NCBI RefSeq assembly: GCF_913774285.1
Contig: NZ_CAJYHX010000001.1
Span: 22,625-86,624, forward strand
DNA length: 64,000 nucleotides
Source of the DNA: an uncultured Sphingomonas sp.
GTDB lineage: Bacteria; Pseudomonadota; Alphaproteobacteria; Sphingomonadales; Sphingomonadaceae
Reading direction: 5' to 3'
Shown: piece after piece, positions 10,519-19,427 of the stretch
How positions within the stretch are numbered: the stretch's first letter is position 1
Layout: each line of letters opens with the position of its first letter
The notes under the pieces: generated by a model
Seen by the model: the letters and a program-made list of their open reading frames with translations, nothing else
Told to the model about the DNA's origin: nothing
Database searches by the model: none
Program-made: the position numbers and the translations under genes

Positions 10519-11366
10519 TGGCCTGGGCCCGCAATCCGATCGCGCTGGTCGTCGGCGTGATCGTGGTGCTGATCGTGCTGATGAGCACCGTGGCGATCGT
10601 GCCGGAGACCAAGCAGGTCGTCGTGCTGCGGCTGGAAAAGCCGTATCGCACGGTCAACGCCTACAAGGCCGGGGAAGGCTTCGGCCGCACCAATGCCGGC
10701 CCGGTGTTCCGCATCCCGTTCGTCGACCGCCTGGTGTGGGTCGACAAGCGCGTGCTCGACGTCGACCTGCCCGACGAACCCGTGCTGTCGACCGACCAGC
10801 TGCGGCTCGAGATCGACGCCTATGCCCGCTATCGCGTTACCGATCCGCTGCGGATGGTGGTGACCGTCGGCACCGAGGATCGGTTGCGCGAACAGCTCCA
10901 GCCGCTGCTGCGCTCGTCGCTGCGCAACGAACTGGGCAAGCGCCGATCGAGCACGCTGCTCAGCCCCGAGCGCGGCCAGGTGATGGACAATGTCCAGGAT
11001 TCGCTCCAGCGGCTCGCCAGCCAGTATGGCGTGCAGATCGTCGACGTGCGGATCAAGCAGACCGAGCTCCCCTCGGGCTCTCCGCTGACCAGCGCGCTGA
11101 CGCGCATGGCCACCGCGCGCCGCCAGGAGGCGGAGACGATCAAGGCGCAGGGGTTGAAGGACGCGCAGATCATCCGCGCCAACGCCCAGGCGCAGGCGGC
11201 GCAGATCTATGCGGCAGCGTTCAACAAGGATCCGAAATTCTACGACTTCTATCGCGCGATGCAGTCGTACCGGACCACCTTCCTGAGCCCGGATGCCAAG
11301 GGCGAGAGCCAGATCATCCTGTCGCCGAACAATGAATATCTGCGGGAGTTCACCGGGCAACGATGA
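10518..11366 (+). CDS. hflC: Membrane protease regulator subunit HflC
   Basis: Partner of HflK in the FtsH-associated complex. The 282-residue protein has an N-terminal signal-anchor helix (IALVVGVIVVLIVLMSTVAIV), then a Band 7 domain and a C-terminal coiled coil (ARRQEAETIKAQGLKDAQ). The ATG at 10518 shares a base with the hflK stop codon. A GTG one codon upstream is possible but less likely. The protease gene follows after 96 bases. Confidence 0.96.
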   Translation: MAWARNPIALVVGVIVVLIVLMSTVAIVPETKQVVVLRLEKPYRTVNAYKAGEGFGRTNAGPVFRIPFVDRLVWVDKRVLDVDLPDEPVLSTDQLRLEIDAYARYRVTDPLRMVVTVGTEDRLREQLQPLLRSSLRNELGKRRSSTLLSPERGQVMDNVQDSLQRLASQYGVQIVDVRIKQTELPSGSPLTSALTRMATARRQEAETIKAQGLKDAQIIRANAQAQAAQIYAAAFNKDPKFYDFYRAMQSYRTTFLSPDAKGESQIILSPNNEYLREFTGQR

Positions 11367-11462
11367 GTCTGTCCGCTCGTTCATATTCAAACTTGGTTCA
11401 GCCGCGCTGGGTAGAAGCGCGGTTCGAGACGAATACCGTTCCTTTCGAGAGGAAATGACCCC

Positions 11463-12980
11463 GTGCGTTACGCCTACGCCTTGACTACTGCGATCCTGCT
11501 GGGTGGCGCTGCCACCGCACTGTCGCTCAACCAGCCGGCCGGCGCGCAGACCGCGCAGAACGAGCCGGGCACCATCCAGGCGATGGCCCCCAAGGCCGGT
11601 GCGCCGATGAGCTTCGCCGACCTGGTTGCCCGCCTCCAGCCCGCCGTCGTCAACATCTCGACCACGCAGCGCGTGAAGGTGAACGCCAATCCGTTCGCCG
11701 GCACGCCGTTCGAGATGTTCGGCCAAGGCCAGGGCCAGGCGGTGACGCGCGAGGCGCAGTCGCTGGGTTCGGGCTTCGTGATCTCGGCCGACGGCTATGT
11801 CGTCACCAACAACCATGTGATCTCGGCCGGCGCGCAGGGCGCGGTGGTCGAATCGATCACCGTCACGCTGGCCGACGGCCGCGACTTCAAGGCCAAGCTG
11901 ATCGGCCATGATGCGCAGTCGGACCTCGCCGTGCTCAAGATCGACGGTACCGCGCTGCCCTTCGTCAAGTTCGGCGATTCGGCACGTGCCCGCGTCGGCG
12001 ACTGGATCCTCGCGATCGGCAACCCATTCGGCCTGGGCGGCACCGTCACCGCCGGCATCATCTCGGCAACGCACCGCGTCACCGGCACCGGTGCCTATGA
12101 CCGCTTCATCCAGACCGATGCCTCGATCAACCGCGGCAATTCGGGCGGCCCGATGTTCGACCTGAACGGCAACGTGATCGGCATCAACTCGCAGATCCTG
12201 TCGCCCACCGGCGGCAATGTCGGCATCGGCTTCGCGATTCCCGCCGAGGAAGCCAAGCCAATCATCGACAAGCTGATGAAGGGCCAGACGATCACGCGCG
12301 GCTATCTCGGCATCGCGATGCAGGACCTGACCAAGGATCTGGCGGCCGGCTTCGGCCTGCCCTCTGACCGCGGCACGCTGGTGGCACGCGTCGAGCCCGG
12401 CCAGCCGGCCGAGAAGGCGGGGATCAAGCAGGGCGACGTGATCGTCAAGGTCAACGGCAAGGACGTGACCCCGGAGCAGACGCTGTCCTACATCGTCAGC
12501 AATGTAAGCCCCGGCACGCGCATCCCGGTGGAGCTGATCCGCGACGGCAAGCGCCAGACCGTCACCGTCACCGTCGGCACGCGCCCGCCGGAAGAGCAGC
12601 TCGCCCAGTTCGATCCGAACGACCAGGACGGCGCGCAGGGCGATGACGGCGACGACGGCAGCAGCGCCGCGGCCGCGCCCACTGCACTGCTCGGCATCGG
12701 CGTCACGCCGCTGACGCCGCAGATCGCGCGTTCGATCGGTGTTGACCCCTCGATCGGCGGCGTCGTCATTCTGGGCGTGAACCCCAGCAGCGACGCAGCC
12801 GGCAAGGGTCTGCAGCGCGGCGACGTGATCGTCTCGATCAACCAGCAGCCGGTACGCTCGATCGCGGACCTGACCAAGGCCGCCGCCGCCGCCAAGGCCG
12901 CCGGTCGCAAGCAGGTCGTGCTCTACGTCCAGCGCCGCAATGTCGGCAATTACATCCCGGTGGGTCTCGCCGGGAACTGA
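11463..12980 (+). CDS. DegP/DegQ-type periplasmic serine protease with two PDZ domains
   Basis: A 505-residue HtrA-family protease and chaperone for misfolded envelope proteins. A signal peptide ends near residue 29 (PAGAQT). The catalytic triad is visible as His118 (TNNHVIS), Asp154 (QSDLAVLK) and Ser227 (GNSGGP). Two PDZ domains follow: the first around residues 280-370 ([12 protein letters not shown]), the second at the C-terminus ([11 protein letters not shown]). They are joined by an acidic, Ala-rich linker. GTG at 11463 is supported by a GAGAGGA ribosome binding site. It follows hflKC in the same direction. DegP and DegQ cannot be separated from sequence alone. Confidence 0.94.
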   Translation: MRYAYALTTAILLGGAATALSLNQPAGAQTAQNEPGTIQAMAPKAGAPMSFADLVARLQPAVVNISTTQRVKVNANPFAGTPFEMFGQGQGQAVTREAQSLGSGFVISADGYVVTNNHVISAGAQGAVVESITVTLADGRDFKAKLIGHDAQSDLAVLKIDGTALPFVKFGDSARARVGDWILAIGNPFGLGGTVTAGIISATHRVTGTGAYDRFIQTDASINRGNSGGPMFDLNGNVIGINSQILSPTGGNVGIGFAIPAEEAKPIIDKLMKGQTITRGYLGIAMQDLTKDLAAGFGLPSDRGTLVARVEPGQPAEKAGIKQGDVIVKVNGKDVTPEQTLSYIVSNVSPGTRIPVELIRDGKRQTVTVTVGTRPPEEQLAQFDPNDQDGAQGDDGDDGSSAAAAPTALLGIGVTPLTPQIARSIGVDPSIGGVVILGVNPSSDAAGKGLQRGDVIVSINQQPVRSIADLTKAAAAAKAAGRKQVVLYVQRRNVGNYIPVGLAGN

Positions 12981-13005
12981 TCCGCCGCAAAGCGGCTGAC
13001 CAAGG

Positions 13006-13065
13006 CCCGTTTCTTCCCTATGCCTGCCCCTCCATAGAGGAGCAGGAAATGGCGGAAGAAACGGG
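13006..13065 (+). promoter_or_regulatory. Nested stem-loop enclosing the start site of the HerA-like gene
   Basis: A perfect 12-base inverted repeat (CCCGTTTCTTCC at 13006-13017, GGAAGAAACGGG at 13054-13065) brackets the ribosome binding site and start codon of the gene at 13049. Between the arms a second hairpin pairs CCTGC (13023-13027) with GCAGG (13042-13046) and holds the GAGGAG motif. If both form, initiation would be occluded. The downstream arm is codons 3-6 of the gene. Confidence 0.45.
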
Positions 13066-14647
13066 TCTTTTCGTTGGTGCAGCCGGAGACACGCGGATCG
13101 AGTTGAACCTGCGCCGGGCCAATCGCCACGGGCTGATCGCGGGGGCTACCGGCACCGGCAAAACGGTGACGCTGCAGGGGCTGGCCGAGGGGTTCGCCGC
13201 CGCCGGGGTGCCGGTGTTCGTGGCCGACGTGAAGGGCGATCTGGGCGGGCTCGGCATGGCCGGATCGCCGCTCGCCAAACCGCATGCCGCCTTCGCCGCG
13301 CGGGCGCAGACGATCGGCGATGGCGACTGGAAATACCAGGCGATGCCGGTGCAGCTGTGGGACCTGTTCGGCGAACAGGGCCACCCGATCCGCGCCACCG
13401 TCTCCGAAATGGGCCCGCTGCTGCTCGCCCGGCTGATGGATCTCAACGAGGTGCAGGAAGGCGTGCTGACCATCGCCTTCCACGTCGCCGATGCCGAGGG
13501 GCTGCTGCTGCTCGACCTCGACGACCTGCAGGCGATGCTGGCGCACTGCGCCGAGCGTGCCGAGGAACTGAGCACCACCTACGGCAATGTCTCGAAGCAG
13601 AGCGTCGGCGCGATCCAGCGCCAGCTGCTCCAGCTGCGGGCCCAAGGCGGCACGCACTTCTTCGGCGAGCCCGCGCTAAGCATCCAGGATTTTCTCGCGC
13701 AGGACGACAGCGGTCGCGGCGTGATCAACATCCTCGCCGCCGACAAGCTGATGGCAAGCCCGCGCCTCTATGCCAGCTTCCTGCTCTGGCTGCTGTCCGA
13801 GCTGTTCGAGACGCTTCCGGAGATCGGAGACCCGGAGAAGCCGGTGCTCGTCTTCTTCTTCGACGAGGCGCACCTGCTGTTCGACGATGCCCCCAAGGCG
13901 CTGCTCGAGAAGATCGAGCAGGTGGTACGGCTGATCCGCTCGAAGGGCGTGGGCGTCTATTTCGTCACGCAGAACCCGATCGACATCCCCGAGGACGTGG
14001 CCGCGCAGCTCGGCAATCGCGTTCAGCATGCGCTGCGCGCCTTCACCCCACGCGACCAGAAGGCGATCCGCGCCGCCGCCGAGACCTTCCGGGCGAGTCC
14101 GGGGCTCGATGTTGCGACCGCGATCACCGAGCTGGCGGTGGGCGAGGCGCTGGTCTCGCTGCTCCAGGCAGACGGATCGCCCGCGCCGGTATCGCGCACG
14201 CTGATCCGCCCGCCGGCCTCGCGCGTCGGGCCGCTCGCGCCGGACGAGCGCAAGGTGCTGATCGAGACCGACGCGATCGGCACCAAATACGACACGGCGA
14301 TCGACCGCGAATCCGCCGAGGAACTGCTCGCCGCCAAGCGCGCGGAGGCGAGCGCCGCCGCCGCCGAGGCCCAGGCACGCGATGCCGCCGAGAAGGCCGC
14401 CGCCGCACAGGCCAAGGAAGACGCCCGCCGCGCCAAGGAGGAGGGACGCGCCCGTATCGCCGCCGAGCGCGAGGCCGCGAACAACCCACTCAACCGCGCG
14501 ATCCGCTCCGCCACCCGCTCGGCCTCGTCGGCGGCGGGGCGCGCGGTGGCGAACGAGGTGAGCAAGGCGGTATTCGGCAGCAAGGGCGGCGGCGGCGTGC
14601 TGGGGCAGGTCGTGCGCGGCGTTCTGGGCGGGCTGTTCCGGGGCTGA
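13049..14647 (+). CDS. HerA/YjgR-like P-loop ATPase (DUF853 type)
   Basis: A 532-residue FtsK/HerA-superfamily ATPase related to E. coli YjgR. Walker A is GATGTGKT at 32-39, with DVKGDLGG shortly after. The Walker B box is [13 protein letters not shown] at about 266-278, and a sensor-like [13 protein letters not shown] follows. The C-terminus (about 420-532) is an Ala/Glu/Arg-rich coiled coil ending in a Gly-rich tail. The cellular role of this family is not settled; DNA translocation is inferred from the fold. A GAGGAG motif precedes the ATG, but it is enclosed in an inverted repeat (13006-13065). No HerA-partner nuclease (NurA-type) lies nearby. Confidence 0.88.
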   Translation: MAEETGLFVGAAGDTRIELNLRRANRHGLIAGATGTGKTVTLQGLAEGFAAAGVPVFVADVKGDLGGLGMAGSPLAKPHAAFAARAQTIGDGDWKYQAMPVQLWDLFGEQGHPIRATVSEMGPLLLARLMDLNEVQEGVLTIAFHVADAEGLLLLDLDDLQAMLAHCAERAEELSTTYGNVSKQSVGAIQRQLLQLRAQGGTHFFGEPALSIQDFLAQDDSGRGVINILAADKLMASPRLYASFLLWLLSELFETLPEIGDPEKPVLVFFFDEAHLLFDDAPKALLEKIEQVVRLIRSKGVGVYFVTQNPIDIPEDVAAQLGNRVQHALRAFTPRDQKAIRAAAETFRASPGLDVATAITELAVGEALVSLLQADGSPAPVSRTLIRPPASRVGPLAPDERKVLIETDAIGTKYDTAIDRESAEELLAAKRAEASAAAAEAQARDAAEKAAAAQAKEDARRAKEEGRARIAAEREAANNPLNRAIRSATRSASSAAGRAVANEVSKAVFGSKGGGGVLGQVVRGVLGGLFRG

Positions 14648-14669
14648 TCGCCCGGAAAAGCCTGTCCTT

Positions 14670-14704
14670 TCGCGATTGCCGGTGCCACGGTGCCGGCAAT
14701 GCGA
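14670..14704. other. Hairpin after the HerA-like gene
   Basis: TCGC and ATTGCCGG pair with CCGGCAAT and GCGA, with one bulged base and a ten-base loop. The stem is strong, but no T run follows, so it is either a factor-assisted terminator or a leader structure of the OPT transporter gene 100 bases downstream. Confidence 0.4.
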
Positions 14705-14802
14705 TGGCGAGGATGCCCATGCTGATCCGGATGGACCACTGCGTGCTGCAGTGGCGCGGTTTCGCACGCCCCGCCCCCACCCCCATTCGGAGCCTCTAGC
14801 GC

Positions 14803-16749
14803 ATGGCTACTGCCCCTGCCCGCGCGCCGCTTGAACTCACGCTGCGCGGCGTGCTGCTCGGCGGCGCGATCACGCTGCTGTTCACCGCCGCCAATGTCTA
14901 TCTCGGCCTCAAGATCGGCCTCACCTTCGCCACCTCGATCCCCGCCGCGGTGATCTCGATGGCGATCCTGCGCTTCTTTCCCGGTTCGACGATCCTCGAA
15001 AACAATATCGTCCAGACCGTCGCCAGCGCAGCGGGGACGCTGGCGGCGATCATCTTCGTGCTGCCGGGCCTGGTGATGATCGGCTGGTGGAACGGCTTCC
15101 CCTATGTCGAGACCGCCGCGATCACGATGTTCGGCGGCATCCTCGGCGTGATGTTCTCGGTGCCGCTGCGCCGCGCGCTCGTCGTCGACTCGCCCGACCT
15201 CCCTTATCCCGAAGGCCGCGCCGCCGCCGAAGTGCTGCAGGTCGGCGCCGGCAGCCGCGAGGGCGCGGAGGAAAGCGCGCGCGGGCTCAAGGTGATCGTG
15301 GTCAACGCGCTCGCCTCGGCGGGCTTCGCGCTGGTCACGCGGATGAAGCTGGCGGCCGAGGAAGGCGCGGTGTTCTTCAAGGCGGGCGCGGGCTCGACCG
15401 GGATCATCGGCGGGCTGCAGTTCGCGTTGATCGGCGCGGGGCATTTGATCGGCCTCACCGTCGGCATCGCCATCCTGGTCGGCGTGGCGATCGGCTGGTG
15501 GATCGCGCTGCCGATCCTCAGCGCCGGCATGCCCGGCGCGGCGGAGGCGGTGGCCAACACCGTGTTCCGCAGCGACGTGCGCTTCCTCGGCGCGGGCACG
15601 ATCGGCATGGCGGCGATCTGGACGCTGCTCAAGATCATCGGCCCGGTGATCGGCGGCATTCGCTCCTCGCTCGCCGCCTCGGCCGCCGCGCGGAGCGGCG
15701 CGGAGGTGGCGATCGGCGAACGCGACCTGCCGATCGGGATCGTTGCCGTGGTAACGCTCGGCATGTTGCTGCCGATCGGCTGGCTGCTGTGGAGCGTGCT
15801 GGCGAGCGGGCCGCTCTCCGCCTCGGCGGGGCTGCTGGTGGCGGGGTCGCTGGTGTTCGTGCTGGTCGTCGGGCTCGTGATCGCTTCGGTGTGCGGATAC
15901 ATGGCGGGCCTGATCGGCGCGTCGAACAGCCCGGTTTCGGGGATCGGCATCCTGTCGGTCGTCGCTGCCTCGCTGATGCTGGTCGGCATGTTCGGGCGCA
16001 ACCTCGATCCGGGCACGACCCAGGCCCTGATTGCCTATGCGCTGATCGTCACCGGCATCGTGTTCGGCGTGGCGACCATCTCCAACGACAATCTCCAGGA
16101 CCTCAAGACCGGCCAGCTGGTCGGCGCCACGCCGTGGAAGCAGCAGGTCGCGCTGATCTTCGGCGTGATCTTCGGCAGCCTCGTCATCCCGCCGGTGCTG
16201 AGCGTGCTCAACGCCTCGTTTGGCTTTGCCGGCGTGCCGGGTGCCAGCGCCGATGCGCTGCCCGCCCCACAGGCGGCGCTGATCTCGTCGCTCGCCAAGG
16301 GCGTGCTGGGCGGGGACCTACGCTGGGACCTGATCGGGATCGGTGCGCTGATCGGCGCGGGCGTGATCCTGCTGGACGAGCTGCTGGCCCGCACCACCAG
16401 GTTCCGCCTGCCGCCGCTGGCGGTGGGCCTCGGCATCTATCTGCCGATGGGCGTGACGTTGACCGTGGTAGTCGGCGCGGTGATCGGCTGGTTCTACGAC
16501 CGCGCCGCCGAGCGCGCCCGCGACCCCGAGTTCGTCAAGCGGATGGGCGTGCTGATGGCGACGGGCATGATCGTCGGCGACAGCCTGTTCGGGGTGTTCT
16601 ACGCCGGCGTGGTGTACGAGACGGGGAGCGAGTCCCCGCTGGCGCTGGTGGGGCCTGGGTTCGCGGGTGTGGCGCTGGCAGGGGGCACGGCGCTGTTCTT
16701 GGCGATCACGGCGGGGCTGTATCTCTACACGCGGCGACAGGCGCGGTGA
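14803..16749 (+). CDS. OPT-family oligopeptide transporter
   Basis: A 648-residue polytopic inner-membrane protein of the OPT/YSL superfamily, importing peptides or metal-chelate complexes. Hydrophobic helices run the full length. The family start (LRGVLLGGAITLLFTAANVYLG) and the signature DLPYPEGRAAAEVLQVG near residue 133 are clear, as is CGYMAGLIGASNSPVSGIGI in the middle. ATG at 14803 follows the upstream gene by 155 bases. The substrate cannot be predicted. The gene ends just before a palindromic repeat (16756-16895). Confidence 0.93.
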   Translation: MATAPARAPLELTLRGVLLGGAITLLFTAANVYLGLKIGLTFATSIPAAVISMAILRFFPGSTILENNIVQTVASAAGTLAAIIFVLPGLVMIGWWNGFPYVETAAITMFGGILGVMFSVPLRRALVVDSPDLPYPEGRAAAEVLQVGAGSREGAEESARGLKVIVVNALASAGFALVTRMKLAAEEGAVFFKAGAGSTGIIGGLQFALIGAGHLIGLTVGIAILVGVAIGWWIALPILSAGMPGAAEAVANTVFRSDVRFLGAGTIGMAAIWTLLKIIGPVIGGIRSSLAASAAARSGAEVAIGERDLPIGIVAVVTLGMLLPIGWLLWSVLASGPLSASAGLLVAGSLVFVLVVGLVIASVCGYMAGLIGASNSPVSGIGILSVVAASLMLVGMFGRNLDPGTTQALIAYALIVTGIVFGVATISNDNLQDLKTGQLVGATPWKQQVALIFGVIFGSLVIPPVLSVLNASFGFAGVPGASADALPAPQAALISSLAKGVLGGDLRWDLIGIGALIGAGVILLDELLARTTRFRLPPLAVGLGIYLPMGVTLTVVVGAVIGWFYDRAAERARDPEFVKRMGVLMATGMIVGDSLFGVFYAGVVYETGSESPLALVGPGFAGVALAGGTALFLAITAGLYLYTRRQAR

Positions 16750-16755
16750 TTCTCT

Positions 16756-16895
16756 GATCCTCCCCTGTAAGGGGAGGTGGCGCGCGCAGCGCGACGGAGG
16801 GGTGTCAGCGCTGAAATGGCGCCAGCCGCTTGGACGGGGACACCCCTCCACCACCGCCTGCGGCGGCGGTCCCCCTCCCCCTCCGGGAGAGGATC
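16756..16895. repeat. Intergenic palindromic repeat, kind B
   Basis: The ends are a 7-base inverted pair (GATCCTC/GAGGATC). Inside each end is a G/C-rich hairpin flanked by a GGAGGGGTGTC-like block and its complement. The element fills the space between two convergent genes, encodes nothing, and looks like a pair of REP-type palindromes in inverted orientation. Confidence 0.7.
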
Positions 16896-16903
16896 TTTAA
16901 GCC

Positions 16904-18337
16904 TCACCCGGCCAGCAGCTCGCCGATCTTGCCGGCCTGGATCGCCGCGAATGCAGCGCCGAGCGCCTCGCGATACCGCGCATCCTCAGCCACCCTTGCC
17001 GGGAACACCTGCCGCAGCGCAAGGATCGCCTCCACCGGCGCCGCATCGGTCGCCGCCGCCGCCAGCACATCCGCCAGCGGGTCGGTGATCTTCTCGCCGG
17101 CCTTCGCCTTCGCCGCGAGGAACACGATCCACGCCGCCACCGGCATCGCCAGCCGCTCCACCGGCCGCCCGGCATCGAGCGCCGCCGCCGTCGTATCCAG
17201 CAGGCGATAGGGCAGCTTTTGCGACCCGTCCCAGGCGATCTGCGCCAGCAAATGCCGGATCGCCGGGTTGCGGAAGCGGTCCAGCACCGCGTCGACATAG
17301 CCCGGCAAATCCAGCCCATCGACCGGCCCCAGCGACGCCGCGATGTCCTGATGCGCCAGCCGCGTCACGAAGCCGCCGAGCACCCCGTCCGACATCGCCT
17401 CGAACACCGTCTCATGGCCGAGCACCAGCCCGATATAGGCGAGGCTCGAATGGCTGCCGTTGAGGATGCGCAGCTTGGCCTGCTCATAGCCGCGCACGTC
17501 ATTGGTCAGCGTGACGCCCGCCGCAGCGAGGTCCGGGCCGTCGGCCATGTCGAAGCGCTGCAGCACCCATTGGGTGAAGGATTCGCGCTGCACCGCCGCC
17601 TTGTCCTCGACGCCGAGTTCGTCCGCCACCTTGCCGAGGAACGCCGCGTCACTGGCAGGCGTGATCGAATCGACCATCGAATCCGGAAACGCCACCTCCG
17701 CCGCGATCCAGTCGGCCAGGCCCGAATCCCATTCGCGGGCCAGCGCCACGCAAGCGGCGCGGAGCTTGCCGCCATTGCCGGTCATGTTGTCGCAGCAGAG
17801 CATCGCAAAGGGCGCCACGCCCGCCGCGCGGCGATCGGCAAGGCCGGTGACGATCCAGCCGATCACGCTGGCCGGCTCTTCCGGGCGCGTGCGATCATGG
17901 ACGATGTCGGGATGATTCATGTCGAGCGTGCCGTCGCCGCCCAGGCAATAGCCCTTCTCGGTCACCGTGCTGGTGGCGATGCGGACCTCCGGGCTGGCGA
18001 GCAGCGCGCGCAGGCGGGCGCCTTCACCCGGGCCGATTGCATCCGAGTGCGCCGCGATGATGCGGGTGGAGGGTTCACGGTCAATCACCGCCAGCGTGTA
18101 GAGCCCGTCCTGTGCCTTCAGCGCGTCGGTGGTGGTGCCGCTGCGCAGCGACACCGCGGCAATGCCCCAGCGCGGATCGCTGTCAAGCACCTTATCGATG
18201 AAGGCCGCCTGGTGGGCGCGGTGGAACGCGCCGGGGCCGAAATGGACGATGCCGGTGCGGATCGCGGCCAGGTCGTGGCCGGGGCGGAGGATGCCGGCAG
18301 GAAGGCCGGCCAGCGTCGCGCGCGAGAGCGTGGTCAT
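16904..18337 (-). CDS. Mannitol dehydrogenase-family NAD(P) oxidoreductase
   Basis: A 477-residue polyol or uronate dehydrogenase of the long-chain mannitol dehydrogenase family, which includes fructuronate reductase (UxuB) and mannitol 2-dehydrogenase. The Rossmann start is GIVHFGPGAFHRAHQA. Family signatures CDNMTGNGG and FPDSMVDSITPA follow. The catalytic K-x4-N-x2-H set is visible in KLRILNGSHS. ATG at 18337 is preferred to a TTG 12 codons upstream that has no ribosome binding site. There is no adjacent sugar regulator, kinase or transporter to reveal the substrate. The aspartyl protease gene lies 32 bases upstream on the same strand. Confidence 0.88.
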   Translation of the reverse strand: MTTLSRATLAGLPAGILRPGHDLAAIRTGIVHFGPGAFHRAHQAAFIDKVLDSDPRWGIAAVSLRSGTTTDALKAQDGLYTLAVIDREPSTRIIAAHSDAIGPGEGARLRALLASPEVRIATSTVTEKGYCLGGDGTLDMNHPDIVHDRTRPEEPASVIGWIVTGLADRRAAGVAPFAMLCCDNMTGNGGKLRAACVALAREWDSGLADWIAAEVAFPDSMVDSITPASDAAFLGKVADELGVEDKAAVQRESFTQWVLQRFDMADGPDLAAAGVTLTNDVRGYEQAKLRILNGSHSSLAYIGLVLGHETVFEAMSDGVLGGFVTRLAHQDIAASLGPVDGLDLPGYVDAVLDRFRNPAIRHLLAQIAWDGSQKLPYRLLDTTAAALDAGRPVERLAMPVAAWIVFLAAKAKAGEKITDPLADVLAAAATDAAPVEAILALRQVFPARVAEDARYREALGAAFAAIQAGKIGELLAG

Positions 18338-18369
18338 ATGGTCAGGCCAATCAGACCCGACGGGTAAAG

Positions 18370-19374
18370 TCAATCGCGCGCGGGGTTGCGCAAGCCGGGC
18401 GGCAGCAGCGGCGCTTCGAAATTGGCGCGCTTGTCCCGCGTGCCGCGCGGCAGGAAGAAGCGCACCCGCCGGTTGGGAAAGTCGATCTCGACGCGGCGGA
18501 AACTCCGCATTGCGTCCATGCCGAGCATGATCGCCGGCCGCCTGGTGAGCCCGAAACGCTTGAACGGCTCGGCCTCGGCAAAGGCGACCGGCAGCGCATC
18601 GAATGCGACGTTGCTCACCCGCATGTCCGGCACATGGCCATATTGTGCCAGCGTCTTCCCGCCATCGACGCTGGTCAGCTCGATCGTCTGCAGCACGCCC
18701 ACGCTCTTGCCCACCTTCCGGCGCAGCGCCTCATTGCCCATCGTCACCTGCGAGCCGGTATCGAGCACCACCTGCACGCGGGCATTGCCATAATAGGCAT
18801 CGGTGACGATCAGCTGGCCGAACTGGTCCTTCGCCGAGACGATGATCTCGTCCGGATCGTGCTTCTCGTTCCGCTTGCGCTTGACGCTGGGGCGCACCGC
18901 CATGGTCGCGGTATCGAAGTCGATCGTCACCTCGTGATCGCGCAGCGTGTCGATGCCGAGCAGCCCGGCGGCGCCGATATTGGCGGCATCGAAGGCAGGC
19001 GCGACGATCTGGTGCGCGGTGCCGATCGATTCGATCTTGAGATCCGGCACGATCACGGTGGTGGCGAGGCTGCGCCCGGTCATCGAGGTGACGTGCACCG
19101 ACGCACCCGCGGCGAGCCCGAGTCGCGCCGCCAGCTCGCGCGACACCACCGTGCGCTCGGCGCCGGTATCGATGATGAAGTTGTACGGGCCCTGCTGGGT
19201 GATCGCCACCGGCACGGTGAGCCGCGCATTGGTCTCGCCGAGCGCCAGCTGGATCGCGTCGGGCTGGCCGGCGGCGGGTGCCGTTTCCGGGTCCGTACGC
19301 ACGCCGAGAGGCCCGCTCGCCAGCAAGCCGAGCGGCAGGGCCCAAAGGACAAGCGAGGACGAGACTCCGAACAT
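18370..19374 (-). CDS. Exported aspartyl protease with two DTG motifs
   Basis: A 334-residue protein with an N-terminal hydrophobic signal (MFGVSSSLVLWALPLGLLAS) and two retropepsin-like units. Each carries a catalytic-type motif: IIDTGAE at about residues 66-72 and VVLDTGSQ at about 208-215. Hydrophobic-Gly partner segments follow (GLLGIDTL, IMLGMDAM). Two active-site loops in one chain make a bilobal, pepsin-like layout possible, rather than the homodimer usual for single-domain bacterial members. The target is unknown. It is followed after 32 bases by the dehydrogenase gene and lies 53 bases beyond the helicase gene, so all three may share a transcript. Confidence 0.85.
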   Translation of the reverse strand: MFGVSSSLVLWALPLGLLASGPLGVRTDPETAPAAGQPDAIQLALGETNARLTVPVAITQQGPYNFIIDTGAERTVVSRELAARLGLAAGASVHVTSMTGRSLATTVIVPDLKIESIGTAHQIVAPAFDAANIGAAGLLGIDTLRDHEVTIDFDTATMAVRPSVKRKRNEKHDPDEIIVSAKDQFGQLIVTDAYYGNARVQVVLDTGSQVTMGNEALRRKVGKSVGVLQTIELTSVDGGKTLAQYGHVPDMRVSNVAFDALPVAFAEAEPFKRFGLTRRPAIMLGMDAMRSFRRVEIDFPNRRVRFFLPRGTRDKRANFEAPLLPPGLRNPARD

Positions 19375-19427
19375 TGCGCGAAAATATGCCTGTCCATGTT
19401 GCGCAGCAATCCCGCAAAAGAACGGGG

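Noticed and set aside
14704..14799. 31-codon leader ORF ahead of the OPT transporter gene
   Set aside because: It ends three bases before the transporter start, but it has no ribosome binding site, lies at the foot of a hairpin, and its composition looks like noncoding GC-rich DNA.
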